Of a DNA stretch of 64,000 bases, positions 36,201-45,664 are shown in pieces; positions within the stretch are counted from its first letter, which is position 1, and the number at the start of each line of letters is the position of its first letter. Location: contig JAHHHW010000066.1 in assembly GCA_019359115.1 (NCBI GenBank), positions 21,574 to 85,573 on the forward strand, in the 5' to 3' direction. The notes beneath the pieces are model-generated. The model saw only the letters and a program-made list of their open reading frames with translations, had not been told where the DNA came from and searched no databases. This DNA is from Pelatocladus maniniholoensis HA4357-MV3 (lineage in GTDB: Bacteria; Cyanobacteriota; Cyanobacteriia; Cyanobacteriales; Nostocaceae). Made by a program: the position numbers and the translations under genes.

Positions 36201-38297
36201 ATCATAACCACGAGCATTATTCTGATTACAAAAACGCTCTAAATCCAATAAATAATGTAAACAATCTTCTCGCAATGATAAAATAATTTTCACATAAGCA
36301 ATATTTAAACATTCACTAAAAATTTGATAAAATTCGGTTCTAGCCAAGGCATTTTTATTAACAAAGAAAAACTCTTCAAACTGGTCAAAAATCAAGATAA
36401 TAGTATAATTACGATCAGTTAATGATTTTAATTGCTTGATAATAAAATTGTGAGAAAACTCACTCTGAGTAGTGATTTTGTTTTGAGCGATCGCCTGGTT
36501 TAAACTATGTCCTAAACTTGTTTGCCAATCTGTATAAACAGATAAGACAATCTGTAAAGGATTACGTTCTCCGATGATTGTTTGTTTTAAAGCTGGAACT
36601 AAACCAGCTTTGAGAATTGAACTTTTACCAACACCACTAGGCCCATGAATAACTGTGAGTTTACAGTCTGCACGGGTAATTCTTTCAATTAAGCGATTAA
36701 TATCTTGCTGTCTTCCAGAAGCGGCTATTTCTTGGGCAATTTCTTCGGGAAAGATTGTGCTTGTTTGTGAGTGTAGGGCCGAATTAATTCTGTAACGTTG
36801 TGGCTGTAATTGACTAGCGCCAATGAAAGCACGAAAGCCATATTGATGCTCAATTTGAGCTTTTTCTTTTTTGAGATTAAATGCCTCTAAGTAGTCATGG
36901 CGTTCAACAAAGTATAGCGATCGCAATTCATCCACAATTTCTAAGTACAGTGATGGCTCATACTGTGGTTCACAAACAATCTTCGCCCACTCTAGATTAT
37001 TGACTGCTTCTTCCCACTCTCCCATCTGTCGCTGTGTTCGCCCTAGTAAAAGCAGATAGGAACTTTCTTGTTGACGGGAAACCTTTGGTGCTTCTTCAGC
37101 AATAGAAAGCGCAGAATTGGCTAATTCATGGGCAGCTGTCCAATTTGACTCAGAAGCAGCCACAGCAGCTAAAAAACCATAGTCTTGTGCTACTTGTACT
37201 TCATCACCATAGATTCGATGCAATTCTAAAGACTTGAGAGCTAATTCTTGCAAATCTTGCCAAGCTTGTAAACGTTGCAACATTTCGCAAGTTGGCAAAA
37301 TGAATTTAGCTACTAAATCTTGTCTTTGTGCTTTTTCTAAAATTCCTAGACATTGCTTAAACCAAAAGAGTGCGTCTTGCCAATACCTTCTGTTGAGCGC
37401 AGGACGTAATTCAGCCATTCGACGATAGCACAGTCCTTGGTGAAAGAGTACAACGGCTTGTCTCAGTAGTGAGCGATCTACAGAAGACATAGAGAACTTC
37501 TGTGTATTCTCTTGTTGCTCCCAAAGCTCTAAACTGTGTTGAAAATAATTTAAAGCTTCTTCAATTTCATCATTAGCATAGCGATCGCGTCCCAAAACAA
37601 ATTCGAGACTTGCTGTTAATTCTGGTTCTAATTTGACGTCATAACGCGTTTTCAAATCATGACGTGCTGACTCTATTTCATGACGCTGCTGAGATTTAGG
37701 ATCTAAATCAAGGGCAGCATTAGATAAAAAATGTTCTGCTCCTGCTGCTAAAATATTGGCAAATAAAGATTCTGTCTGCTGCTTAATTAGAGCAATCAAA
37801 TCTTCTTTTGCCATTTCAAATTTGATCGTAGTTGCTGCCCAACTTTTAAAATCAGGTGCTAATCTCGACAGCAATGTTGCTACTTCGTCTGTAAGCCACA
37901 ATATTACGGGAAAAGGAAAACTATCAGCATAGATATCTCGTGCTTGGTTGATACCAATTAACAAGTCTTCCAAAGCACTAACTGTCTCTAGACCGAAAAT
38001 CATCACAGCAGATGGTAAACAATCTGTAATTACAGTAGGATTATCTAAAAATAGTTCTGAAACAATAGTGGCATGTAGAGCAGTGGACGAAGTCGAAAGA
38101 AAAACTTCTCGTAAGTAAATATCTTTAGTTAAAGAACGGAGGTTCTCTAACATTTGTTCGCATAGTTGCCTGTAATTGCATCGCACTAAAATTAGAGCAA
38201 ATTGACTTTTAGACAGTGCGATCGCCCGGATCAACCTTTGCACAGAACGCTGATTTTCACTGGCGTTCTCAGTACCTGTGAATTTCCACTCTGTCAT
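33225..38297 (-). CDS. STAND-type NTPase with TPR region and 14 WD40 repeats
   Basis: A 1690-residue signal-transduction protein. N-terminal about 180 residues resemble a degenerate AAA-like domain without a P-loop (AVMIFGLETV, PVILWLTDEVATLLSRLAPD). Residues about 210-480 are TPR-like helices. A novel-STAND NTPase follows with Walker A GPSGVGKSS (about 550) and Walker B-like IILIFDQFEEFF (about 630). A helix near residue 950 (AGVLLAIMSTTIAGLWW) could span the membrane. Residues about 1050-1640 hold 14 WD40 repeats (GH...SFSPDG...LASAS.DKTVKLW), enough for two seven-bladed propellers. The protein is likely a ligand-gated oligomerising switch for signalling or defence. Its last residues (SRSPKEQT) are encoded by a repeat hairpin. 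It is 54 bases downstream of an ATPase gene. Confidence 0.88.
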   Translation of the reverse strand: MTEWKFTGTENASENQRSVQRLIRAIALSKSQFALILVRCNYRQLCEQMLENLRSLTKDIYLREVFLSTSSTALHATIVSELFLDNPTVITDCLPSAVMIFGLETVSALEDLLIGINQARDIYADSFPFPVILWLTDEVATLLSRLAPDFKSWAATTIKFEMAKEDLIALIKQQTESLFANILAAGAEHFLSNAALDLDPKSQQRHEIESARHDLKTRYDVKLEPELTASLEFVLGRDRYANDEIEEALNYFQHSLELWEQQENTQKFSMSSVDRSLLRQAVVLFHQGLCYRRMAELRPALNRRYWQDALFWFKQCLGILEKAQRQDLVAKFILPTCEMLQRLQAWQDLQELALKSLELHRIYGDEVQVAQDYGFLAAVAASESNWTAAHELANSALSIAEEAPKVSRQQESSYLLLLGRTQRQMGEWEEAVNNLEWAKIVCEPQYEPSLYLEIVDELRSLYFVERHDYLEAFNLKKEKAQIEHQYGFRAFIGASQLQPQRYRINSALHSQTSTIFPEEIAQEIAASGRQQDINRLIERITRADCKLTVIHGPSGVGKSSILKAGLVPALKQTIIGERNPLQIVLSVYTDWQTSLGHSLNQAIAQNKITTQSEFSHNFIIKQLKSLTDRNYTIILIFDQFEEFFFVNKNALARTEFYQIFSECLNIAYVKIILSLREDCLHYLLDLERFCNQNNARGYDLDVINKNILDKDIRYYLGKFSKKDAIVVIQSLNQRSYYGLSHELINQIVNDLAGDIEEVHPIELQIVCAQLQTEKITTIEEYKRCGGSKKLVQRWLEEVIQDCGQENEYLSWKLLFELTDEKSTRPIKTKAELVAALIQERDGKIGKWGDKGASKTITSSRNLYHPIINIEIILDILVGSGLILRVREESGDRYQLVHDYLVEPIRKKNNYGIVAELAKIRFEKTKAEVAQKVSQEKLNLVLQRRLREARIAGVLLAIMSTTIAGLWWQADLQKRAAIRETMRAENSETNLKISAITASSEALFASNKEFDALLESLRAWQKLKQANGIQSDTKMRVVTALQQAVYGVTEVNRLEGHNDIVWGIAFSPDGKLLASGSRDRTIKLWHPNGALIQTLDHHSDAITGLSFSPDGQTLASASRDKTVKIWRRHPITGKFFPQPEKTLQGHTDWVFSVNFSPDGKLLATGSKDTNVKLWRRNGKFIKTLRGHQGWVNWVSFSPDGQFLASASDDKTVKIWRHDGKLLKTLLAHQEGVATLAFSPNGQILATSGRDKTVKLWRRLGKSGKDNYDFRLYKTLQQQNTIVWNLNFSSDGQQLACAGDDNTVYLWKINEKGEVENQPDKTFKGHSDGVVSVAFSPDHRLLASASYDKTVRLWSLNALRLPVLQGHTDRVLSVSWSRDGKMLASGSKDHTVKLWQRELKSGKTRLYKTLVAHTDRVPSVSFDPQGQMLASGSYDKTVKLWGLDGHLLKTLTGHSDSVMSVSFSPDGELLASASKDRSVKLWNREGHLVKTLLGHQGWVNSISFSPNGQILASASDDQTVKLWRRDGTLLKTFSPHDSWVLGVSFSPTDHLLASASWDNTVRLWRSDGTLLKTLLKGYSDSVNSVTFSPNGEILAAAGWDSTVKIWSYDGKLIKTLNGHHAPVLSVSFSPDSQTLASAGNDNIIILWNLDMNDLLVHGCNWVSDYLRYNRNVDQRDRSLCHGFISRSPKEQT

Positions 38298-38351
38298 CCG
38301 ATTTTGGATTTTAGATTTTAGATTTTAGATTTTAGAAAACGTCAGAAATAG

Positions 38352-39698
38352 TTATGAGTTGTGAATAAGCCTGCTTTGCTGCCAAGCGAGGATTTTTTCT
38401 GTTTCCGCTAATGCTGGACTAATACCAAACCAGCGTCCTGTAGTATCACGGTATTCAAAGACAAACATACTGCGTAGCAATGTCTGGTAATCAGATTCGC
38501 CTTTGACACTTTGTTGATTCACTACTTCTAATAGCAATTCCCAGACTTGTTCATCAATTGCTAATAGCAGATCATCACGATAGTCTTTGATTACTGCTTC
38601 TAAACAATCCTGAGAAAAAGGTGGATCTTGCCGTTGCAGACAACTGTATAACAGACCTAGAAGGTTACGAATATGACCACCACTGATCCGACATAGGCGA
38701 TCTAGAGTTTGGGGATGATCAAATAACTCTGTGATTAAGCCTAGCCTTGCATTCCAGGAAATTTCAGGAAAAGCCCTTGTTAGTACTAGTTGGCGTAACA
38801 GAGATATTCCTGATTCGTAGTCACTACCATCTCTTTGGCGCACAAGTACCATTGGTAACACTTTCGGAGCGATACCACCCCCAAGACGGTTTTTGAGTGT
38901 TTCGTACTCATTAGAAAAAATTAATGCCAGGGGGATAGTGTAGACCATATGGCATTTGAGTCGGCGTAACTGTTCGCCTCGGTCAATGAAAAGATATTCT
39001 GGTAGCGATCGCCCTGAAGCTAAGGGGCGCATATCAACTCGATCTAAGTTATCGACAATTACTACTAATCCTTTTTGACCACGCTGCTTTAGCTGTTGAA
39101 CAGCTTTGTCTAGCAATTCTTCGTTGATTGCTTGCAGAATACCATTGGTGCGTGGTTCCAAGTACTGGCGCAGTTGATTGCGTAATTGTGGACTATCTTT
39201 AGTTTTGGCGCTAATTTTCGCAATACCTAAAGACAATTCTGCTTCTGCTGATAAATCTATTGGAGTTTGTAAAAAATCCCCAATTTCTCGAAACAAATTA
39301 GCAAAATAACCTGATTTCTCTTTGATGTTAATTGCTTCTAAACTAGTGCTGACTTGACGGGCTATACTCAGCAAAATATCGCTGACGTCAATATCGGCCA
39401 TGTCTAAGTCTTGACTGGATTCAAAATAAACGACATGAAAGCCTGTCTGCTCTAGTTCTGTCTTTAGGCGCTGTAATTCTGTTGATTTACCACAACCAAT
39501 ATGACCTGTAAATAACTGGCAAGTTGGGTCATTTGGAGAAATACGGACAATTGTGCGTTGCAGTTCTTCCACAATTTTGCAACCACGCACATCAGAAAAG
39601 TCTATGTAGTATTGTCGATCTGATGCATCACCCATTACCAGGGTTTTACTAGGATTACAGGCTTGATAAAAACGTTGCAAATTTAGTGATGTTTTCAT
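38352..39698 (-). CDS. P-loop ATPase partner of the STAND-WD40 protein
   Basis: An about 448-residue AAA/KAP-like ATPase. Walker A is GHIGCGKST (about residue 66) and Walker B is LVVIVDNLDR (about 210); the C-terminal half is helical with RISGGHIRNLLGLLYS, reminiscent of ORC/Cdc6- or KAP-like sensor regions. I prefer ATG 39698 (MKTSLNLQRFYQACNPS), because the preceding 28 residues to 39782 look non-coding. It is the first gene of a minus-strand pair with the STAND-WD40 protein, the intervening 54 bases containing a TTTTAGAT tandem repeat. A function in regulated assembly or defence is inferred from the pairing only. Confidence 0.82.
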   Translation of the reverse strand: MKTSLNLQRFYQACNPSKTLVMGDASDRQYYIDFSDVRGCKIVEELQRTIVRISPNDPTCQLFTGHIGCGKSTELQRLKTELEQTGFHVVYFESSQDLDMADIDVSDILLSIARQVSTSLEAINIKEKSGYFANLFREIGDFLQTPIDLSAEAELSLGIAKISAKTKDSPQLRNQLRQYLEPRTNGILQAINEELLDKAVQQLKQRGQKGLVVIVDNLDRVDMRPLASGRSLPEYLFIDRGEQLRRLKCHMVYTIPLALIFSNEYETLKNRLGGGIAPKVLPMVLVRQRDGSDYESGISLLRQLVLTRAFPEISWNARLGLITELFDHPQTLDRLCRISGGHIRNLLGLLYSCLQRQDPPFSQDCLEAVIKDYRDDLLLAIDEQVWELLLEVVNQQSVKGESDYQTLLRSMFVFEYRDTTGRWFGISPALAETEKILAWQQSRLIHNS

Positions 39699-40545
39699 GT
39701 AGATGCAGACTTGTTTTGAGTATAAAAAAAAATAAGTAACCCTTACCTTCCCATAAAAGTATGCATGAGACTTATTCTGCATTTTTTGCGTTTAGTAAGT
39801 CCGTAGCATGGTAAGAATTTTATCACTCCCTGATATGTGGATTATATCTTGTCTTTTTTACACCTATTGTTGATATTTTGACAATCTCTAATTTTAATCC
39901 CAGATAAATTTATGTCAATCTCAATCACGCTTTAACGGTGAACCATACTAGATAGTATCCTCAGCTTAGTGTGTTATATAAAATCTTGAGTATAAATATT
40001 TACAAGAATGCATCAGGCAATTATTGTATAAAATAGTGATTTTTTTGACTATTTTTTGCAAACCAAAATACAGTATGTTTATCTATTTTTATTTTTCGCA
40101 ATAATTAGAACACATGCTATTTGGATTGTCATAGATTATACTTTAAACGATTTTAGTAGAAGTTTTGATGACAGATAATTCTCTGAGCGATGCAAAATCA
40201 GAGTATAATTTCGTTTTCGCTAATTACTCTGTCCTGATTTACAGATGCACAAAAATATCTATTTGTCAACAAAACTTGTAGCTTTTTTAATTAAATGATC
40301 ACCGATAATTCTGAGCAGGCTTGGAATGATTGGTCACGCATCAAACAAAAGCTACATAAGTTCAAAGTCCAGATTTCAGAACAATTGTAAATTTCAAATT
40401 GTATGAATGTACAATGGCTAACTACTAAAATCTTGATTTTGTTGCTGTAGAGTGTTGAAACGGCAGCTTTGACTACAATTATTGAATGCTACTAATGTGC
40501 AATTAACAATTAACGACTTGGATTAAGGGTGTGGAAGAGGTTTGA
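39699..40545. other. Long AT-rich gap before ftsQ
   Basis: About 850 AT-rich bases with the ATPase promoter on one side and the ftsQ promoter on the other. Apart from a 31-codon frame (40295-40390) I see no gene, no repeat and no strong hairpin. Confidence 0.5.
40295..40390 (+). CDS. Possible 31-residue small protein
   Basis: ATG 40295 opens a frame of 31 codons reading MITDNSEQAWNDWSRIKQ, continuing with KLHKFKVQISEQL. It is charged, has two Trp and could form an amphipathic helix. There is no good ribosome binding site. The composition looks more protein-like than the surrounding AT-rich DNA, but the frame may be chance. Confidence 0.25.
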   Translation: MITDNSEQAWNDWSRIKQKLHKFKVQISEQL

Positions 40546-41409
40546 ATGGCTAGCATAGTATCAATTTCCCGCACAATCTTAGCAAGACGCCGTAAGAAGT
40601 TACGTAAAAAGCGGTTGATCAAACTTATTCAAGCGATTTGGCGAACTGTGAGCGTAACTAGTTTGGCGGGTGGTTTGCTTTGGATAGCAATTCAACCGAA
40701 TTGGGTTCTCAAAACTCCCAAAGATGTGGTGATTACAGGAAATCAATTGCTTTCGGCTCAAGAGGTTCAGTCTTTGCTAGTGTTGTCTTATCCCCAATCT
40801 TTGTGGAAGATTGAACCATCTCGGATTGCTCGTTCTCTACAGCAACAACCAAGTATTTCCCAAGCAACCGTGAGTCGTCGCCTGTTTCCTCCTGGCTTGG
40901 TAGTCCAACTTCAGGAAAGAACACCAGTCGCGATCGCTCAAATGCGGCGAGAACAAGCCAATAGTAAAAATGCCAATACAAAAGTAACCATGGGATTACT
41001 AGATGCGAATGGCGTCTGGATACCTTTAAAAAATTTGACTTCCCTCAACTCTAGAGTCAAACTGCCAACTTTAAAAGTGATCGGATCACCAGAACAATAT
41101 CGTTCCTACTGGAGTTCTTTCTATGAAGCGATCAGTCAAACTTCCTTAAAAGTGACAGAAATAGATTGGCAAGACCCAACAAACTTGATTATAAAAACAG
41201 AACTAGGTTTGGTACATCTCGGTACTCCCAGTCCCCAGTTACCAGAACAAATTAAGGTACTTGCCCAAATTCGCCATCTCCCCTCACAACTAAATCCCAA
41301 TGAAATAGAATATATCGATTTGAAAAATCCAGAACACTTGCTAGTACAAATGAACCAAAAAAACAGGAAACCAATATCCAAACCGAGCAAAAAAAACTTG
41401 CGTGTTTGA
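40546..41409 (+). CDS. ftsQ: Cell division protein FtsQ
   Basis: A 287-residue bitopic division protein: short basic cytoplasmic tail (RRRKKLRKKR), one membrane helix (about residues 36-50), then the POTRA domain (DVVITGNQLLSAQEVQSLL, about 58-130) and the beta domain. It links cytoplasmic and periplasmic parts of the divisome. It lies upstream of ftsZ on the same strand as in Anabaena, separated by about 1.1 kb. The C-terminal LLVQMNQKNRKPISKPSKKN tail is poorly conserved. The start ATG 40546 follows an AGAGG ribosome binding site (40529-40533). Confidence 0.9.
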   Translation: MASIVSISRTILARRRKKLRKKRLIKLIQAIWRTVSVTSLAGGLLWIAIQPNWVLKTPKDVVITGNQLLSAQEVQSLLVLSYPQSLWKIEPSRIARSLQQQPSISQATVSRRLFPPGLVVQLQERTPVAIAQMRREQANSKNANTKVTMGLLDANGVWIPLKNLTSLNSRVKLPTLKVIGSPEQYRSYWSSFYEAISQTSLKVTEIDWQDPTNLIIKTELGLVHLGTPSPQLPEQIKVLAQIRHLPSQLNPNEIEYIDLKNPEHLLVQMNQKNRKPISKPSKKNLRV

Positions 41410-42548
41410 TGTTAGAAGATTCTTAGGCTATAAAGAAGTTTTATGTTGAATAATTATGTTTATTGTTGAGTTGGGTTTGCCCAGTCATCTATGTCAAAAT
41501 CGGCATTAACTTCGTAATTACAACTGGAGGATTAGTTGCAAAACCTCTCTTTAGACAGTAAAAGGTATTATTGTTATTTAACTAACATCTAATGATGGGT
41601 AGAAGATGTTAGGTTCTTTACTTATAGCATCTTACCTAAAAGCAATTTTTAACTACCCAATCTTCAGTTTAGCACAATACTTGCTATATTGAAGTTCTTT
41701 TTATTACCTGCCAATTCATGTAGGTAAACTGTTGCTTTTAAAGACTTTTCGAGAGTTTACTCTTAGGTAGATGTTTGAATTGAGCTAAGTAAAGCAGTAA
41801 ATCAATAAGATGTTTCAAAACCTCAGTAAAACACTACAAATATAGTTTTTCCGTCACCTCTATTTAGAGCATAGGTAAATAAAATATTAAGACACTAAAT
41901 TTGTATGAAGTTGCAATTATCCCCAATAGTGAATCCGATTAAACATATCATCAACCGAGAACTAACGTGTCATCGCCAGTCTTTGCAAGTAATACAATTA
42001 TCTCAGTATTTTACGTGCAAAAATTTGATTTTTAAATGTAAGAGTATAATTCAATACTGCGTGGCTATGCAATTTTTGAACTTGGAACTATCTATTTTTG
42101 GTTTTCAGCAATGTTTTAATAGTTTTATGCCTAATATTTTATACCAGTCTTCTGGCTTATTTTAATGAGAAAAGAAAAAAAATACACTTATAACTGTAAA
42201 ATTAATGACCAACATAAAGCAACGGCAGCAAACGAAAAAGGTTATTGGGGTTACAAAGGGGATACCGAACCAAATCGGTAAAAAAGCAGTGAATATATTA
42301 ATGTCTGGTGGAAGTGATACAGGTCATTTTCAAGTAAATAGTAGGTATACTTCTCTAGAATTAACTGTGCAAACAAGCGCCTTGATGACTTACCCCATAA
42401 CAAATGTTCCTACCTCTAATCCCGAAAGGGTTAGAAGTGGGAAGAACAAGAAAAAACAATGTCATATTGTTGATGGTAGCGTCAAACTATAGTTGACTCT
42501 TAGGTGAATGACACCTTAAAAAGCCGTTTATCTACCTTTGTGAATCCA
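41410..42548. promoter_or_regulatory. ftsQ-ftsZ intergenic region
   Basis: About 1.1 kb that must contain the ftsZ promoters. A 9-base-arm hairpin (41582-41590 with 41604-41612) may end ftsQ transcription. Two frames of 86 and 95 codons (41905-42165, 42205-42492) have no family features and poor composition, so I do not call them genes. A small GAAA-loop hairpin occurs at about 42417-42435. Confidence 0.5.
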
Positions 42549-43841
42549 ATGACACTTGATAATAACCAAGGACTTACCTATAAAAACTCCCAATCTCCAG
42601 GACAGTCTGCTTTTTCACTGGCTGTGAATTCCACAAATCCGTTTAATCATTCAGGGTTGAGCTTTGGGCAAAATAATGACAGTAAAAAAATAGAGCATGA
42701 AGATACCCGAATCGGCGACATTGTTCCCGGTCGAGTTGCCAACATTAAAGTGATTGGTGTAGGTGGCGGTGGTAGCAATGCTGTTAACCGCATGATTGCA
42801 TCAGATGTCAGTGGTGTAGAGTTTTGGTCTATCAACACAGATGCTCAAGCTCTGACTTTGGCAGCAGCTCCGAGCAGACTACAAATAGGGCAGAAACTAA
42901 CACGGGGGTTGGGAGCAGGTGGTAATCCTGCTATTGGTCAAAAAGCTGCTGAGGAGTCACGGGATGAGATTGCGACGGCTTTAGACGGTGCTGATTTAGT
43001 ATTTATTACTGCTGGTATGGGTGGTGGAACTGGTACAGGTGCAGCTCCGATTGTGGCAGAAATAGCCAAAGAAATGGGCGCTCTCACCGTTGGTGTAGTT
43101 ACACGTCCGTTTATCTTTGAGGGGCGTCGCCGGATCAGCCAATCAGAGCAAGGGATCGAAGGGCTAAAAAGTAGGGTAGATACATTAATTATCATCCCTA
43201 ACAACAAGCTACTGGAAGTGATCCCTGAACAAACACCGATGCAAGAAGCTTTTCGCTATGCAGATGATGTGTTACGCCAAGGGGTACAAGGTATTTCCGA
43301 TATTATTACCATTCCTGGTTTGATCAATGTTGACTTTGCAGATGTGCGAGCAGTAATGGCAGATGCAGGATCAGCATTAATGGGGATTGGTATTGGTTCT
43401 GGAAAATCTAGAGCCAGAGAAGCTGCGATCGCAGCAATTTCTTCGCCATTACTTGAGTGTTCGATTGAAGGAGCTAGGGGTGTTGTCTTTAACATCACTG
43501 GTGGTAGCGATCTCACACTACACGAGGTGAATGCTGCTGCTGAAACAATTTATGAAGTGGTTGATCCCAATGCCAATATCATTTTTGGGGCAGTGATTGA
43601 TGACAGACTCCAAGGTGAAGTCAGACTCACCGTGATTGCAACTGGATTTACAGGTGAAGCCCCAACTGCACAACAGCCAAACGTTACCCAAGGGCGAGTA
43701 GTACAAACCCCACCACAAAGAAGACCAATGCAACAGCCTGCTGCGCCCACTCCACCAACACCAACTCCAGAACCAAAAGAAAAAGGAACCATATTGGATA
43801 TTCCTGATTTTCTGCGGAAGCGGACACCACCACGCAATTAA
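42549..43841 (+). CDS. ftsZ: Cell division protein FtsZ
   Basis: Tubulin-like GTPase forming the Z-ring. The GTP-binding G-box is [10 protein letters not shown], preceded by [15 protein letters not shown] and followed by the synergy-loop region [19 protein letters not shown]. An N-terminal extension of about 60 residues before the globular core is typical of heterocystous cyanobacteria. The Pro/Gln-rich linker ends in the conserved C-terminal peptide [10 protein letters not shown] that binds partner proteins. Known relatives start MTLDNNQ, so I chose ATG 42549; ATG 42504 in the same frame would add 15 residues. Confidence 0.95.
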   Translation: MTLDNNQGLTYKNSQSPGQSAFSLAVNSTNPFNHSGLSFGQNNDSKKIEHEDTRIGDIVPGRVANIKVIGVGGGGSNAVNRMIASDVSGVEFWSINTDAQALTLAAAPSRLQIGQKLTRGLGAGGNPAIGQKAAEESRDEIATALDGADLVFITAGMGGGTGTGAAPIVAEIAKEMGALTVGVVTRPFIFEGRRRISQSEQGIEGLKSRVDTLIIIPNNKLLEVIPEQTPMQEAFRYADDVLRQGVQGISDIITIPGLINVDFADVRAVMADAGSALMGIGIGSGKSRAREAAIAAISSPLLECSIEGARGVVFNITGGSDLTLHEVNAAAETIYEVVDPNANIIFGAVIDDRLQGEVRLTVIATGFTGEAPTAQQPNVTQGRVVQTPPQRRPMQQPAAPTPPTPTPEPKEKGTILDIPDFLRKRTPPRN

Positions 43842-44308
43842 AAGATTAACTGTTGGCTTGCCGGCTGCTCATTTCTAATTCCACTAGTTTATAACAGGGG
43901 TTATGATCAGCAATTTAGTTACCATTTTTGGTGTAGCCAATCAGTATCTCAACTCATCTACGTATCCCATAGACTGAAAGTAGTTTAGGCTGGAGTCAGC
44001 TTGTTTAAAATCATCAGTGTGTTTGGTAAAAAACGAAAGCGATCGCCTTTGTTTTGGTTATTGATTCAGTTGTCTTAATAGTGTCTTGGGTCTGGATAAG
44101 TATTGTTAATGATGGACTTATTTTGCTTTTGTAGTCTTTCAACACAGAGCTATTTTTTAGCTGTTCGGTCTAAATTTCAGCACCGGACGCCACTGTAACT
44201 CTCTATGTTATTTGTAATTTATTGTTTCAGTTTCCAGGGTGCAAGAGTAATTACAGATGAATCATGAATTATGAAGATTGAAAGAATTCATAATTCATAA
44301 TCAATAAT
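43842..44308. other. ftsZ-gshB convergent gap
   Basis: Between convergent ftsZ and gshB. A hairpin with perfect 12-base arms (44264-44275 and 44287-44298) lies just after the gshB stop. The rest shows no gene or repeat that I can support. Confidence 0.55.
44264..44298 (-). terminator. Hairpin downstream of gshB
   Basis: Perfect arms ATGAATTATGAA and TTCATAATTCAT around an 11-base loop, 11 bases beyond the gshB stop. The stem is AT-rich, so it is a weak terminator or an interspersed palindrome. Confidence 0.5.
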
Positions 44309-45277
44309 TTATAAATTTTTTGTCTGCTCAACCCATTTGATCACCAGATGACCAAGGCGAATACCCTCTAGTCGATCAATTTCACGTATTCCTGTGGGAC
44401 TGGTGACATTGACTTCTGTCAAGTAGCCACCAATTACATCGATCCCGACAAAAACTAGGCCGTCTTGACGTAGGGTTTCGGCAACTTCGGAGCAGATTTC
44501 GTGTTCTTTTGGGGTAATTTCGGTTTTGGCAACTGTACCACCAGCAGCCATGTTATTGCGAAATTCACCGCTAGCAGAAAGGCGATTCACTGCTCCAATC
44601 GGTTTGCCATCAACAAGGATGATGCGTTTATCTCCTGCTTTCGCCTCTGGGATAAAATTTTGTACCATCACAGGTACTCCACCCCGAAGAGTACTAAGCT
44701 CGATCATGGAGTTGAGGTTGCGATCGCCTGGTTGCAAAATTAAAATTCCCTCACCAGCTTTATTACCTAGTGGTTTGAGAACTGCTGTACCTTTTGCTTC
44801 CACAAAATCTCGGATAATCTGCTTATCGGCGGTAACAATGGTTTCTGGTATTACCTTGGTAAACTGAAGGGCGTACATTTTTTCATTTGCTGCTCGGATA
44901 CCACTAGGACTATTGATGACCAAGGTTTTGTCTTGATCAATGTAGTCCAGAATGTAGGTAGCATAGAGGTATGAAACTGTAACTGGTGGATCGGTTCGCA
45001 TGAATACAGCATCCATTGCTTCCAAAGACATGCAGATGCGATCGCCCAGAGTGTACCAAGGATTCGCTGCTACCCAGAGTCCTTCCACCAATTCAATAGG
45101 CACGAGTTCTACCCGTTGCAAAATAGCCCAAGCTTTTCCTGCTACTACACTTAGTAAATTCGCTTGAGTGATCCAGACTTCATGTCCCATGACATGTGCT
45201 GCTTCCATTAGAGCGACGCTTGTGTCATGACAAGGGTCTAGAGTCTGTATGGGATCAATAATAAAAGCCAATTTCAC
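44309..45277 (-). CDS. gshB: Glutathione synthetase
   Basis: ATP-grasp enzyme joining gamma-glutamylcysteine and glycine to form glutathione. The start KLAFIIDPIQTLDPCHDTSVALMEAA is diagnostic, and ATP-grasp motifs follow (VLKPLGNKAGEGIL, about 155-170; FVGIDVIGGYLTEVNVTSPTGI at the C-terminus). I chose GTG 45277 with GAGG eight bases upstream, which gives the family N-terminus (V/M)KLAFIID; ATG 45301 would add eight residues through the ribosome binding site. It lies downstream of the glutaredoxin gene on the same strand, a logical glutathione pair. Confidence 0.94.
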   Translation of the reverse strand: MKLAFIIDPIQTLDPCHDTSVALMEAAHVMGHEVWITQANLLSVVAGKAWAILQRVELVPIELVEGLWVAANPWYTLGDRICMSLEAMDAVFMRTDPPVTVSYLYATYILDYIDQDKTLVINSPSGIRAANEKMYALQFTKVIPETIVTADKQIIRDFVEAKGTAVLKPLGNKAGEGILILQPGDRNLNSMIELSTLRGGVPVMVQNFIPEAKAGDKRIILVDGKPIGAVNRLSASGEFRNNMAAGGTVAKTEITPKEHEICSEVAETLRQDGLVFVGIDVIGGYLTEVNVTSPTGIREIDRLEGIRLGHLVIKWVEQTKNL

Positions 45278-45391
45278 GCTTTCTGCCTCAATTACCAGCA
45301 ACTTCCACGGTCATTCAATTTAGATTATCGCGTGATCGTTAAACAAGTTTTGCGATCGCTCCCCAACAAAAATACCATCGAACTCTTCTAT

Positions 45392-45664
45392 CTATACGCT
45401 ATTGCCAGAAGCTAATAAATTATCTAGCTGTCCTCGACTATCTAAAGCGTATATATCATCACAACCACCGACGTGAACATTATTGATAAAAATTTGTGGT
45501 ACGGAGCGTCTTCCATTTGCTCTTTGAGCCATTTTCTCTCGTGCGACCTCATCTCCATCAATACTGTACTCGCTGAAGTTTACCCCTTTTTTCTTCAGCA
45601 AGCTTTTAGCGCGGATGCAAAATGGGCAAGTCCTCCAAGTGTAAATTTCTACTTTCGCAGCCAT
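45392..45664 (-). CDS. grxC: Glutaredoxin 3
   Basis: A 90-residue dithiol glutaredoxin with redox site CPFC (Cys14-Cys17 in TWRTCPFCIRAK), the cis-Pro in SVPQIFIN and the glutathione-binding GGCDDIYALD. It reduces disulfides and glutathionylated proteins using glutathione, whose synthetase is encoded next downstream. Upstream on the minus strand, AGGATATT provides an AGGA ribosome binding site near ATG 45664. The pair grxC-gshB is conserved in many cyanobacteria. Confidence 0.94.
   Translation of the reverse strand: MAAKVEIYTWRTCPFCIRAKSLLKKKGVNFSEYSIDGDEVAREKMAQRANGRRSVPQIFINNVHVGGCDDIYALDSRGQLDNLLASGNSV

Noticed and set aside
41905..42492. Two frames of 86 and 95 codons between ftsQ and ftsZ
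   Set aside because: No family features, Cys/Ile-rich or basic low-quality composition, no ribosome binding site; the region is better explained as the ftsZ upstream region.
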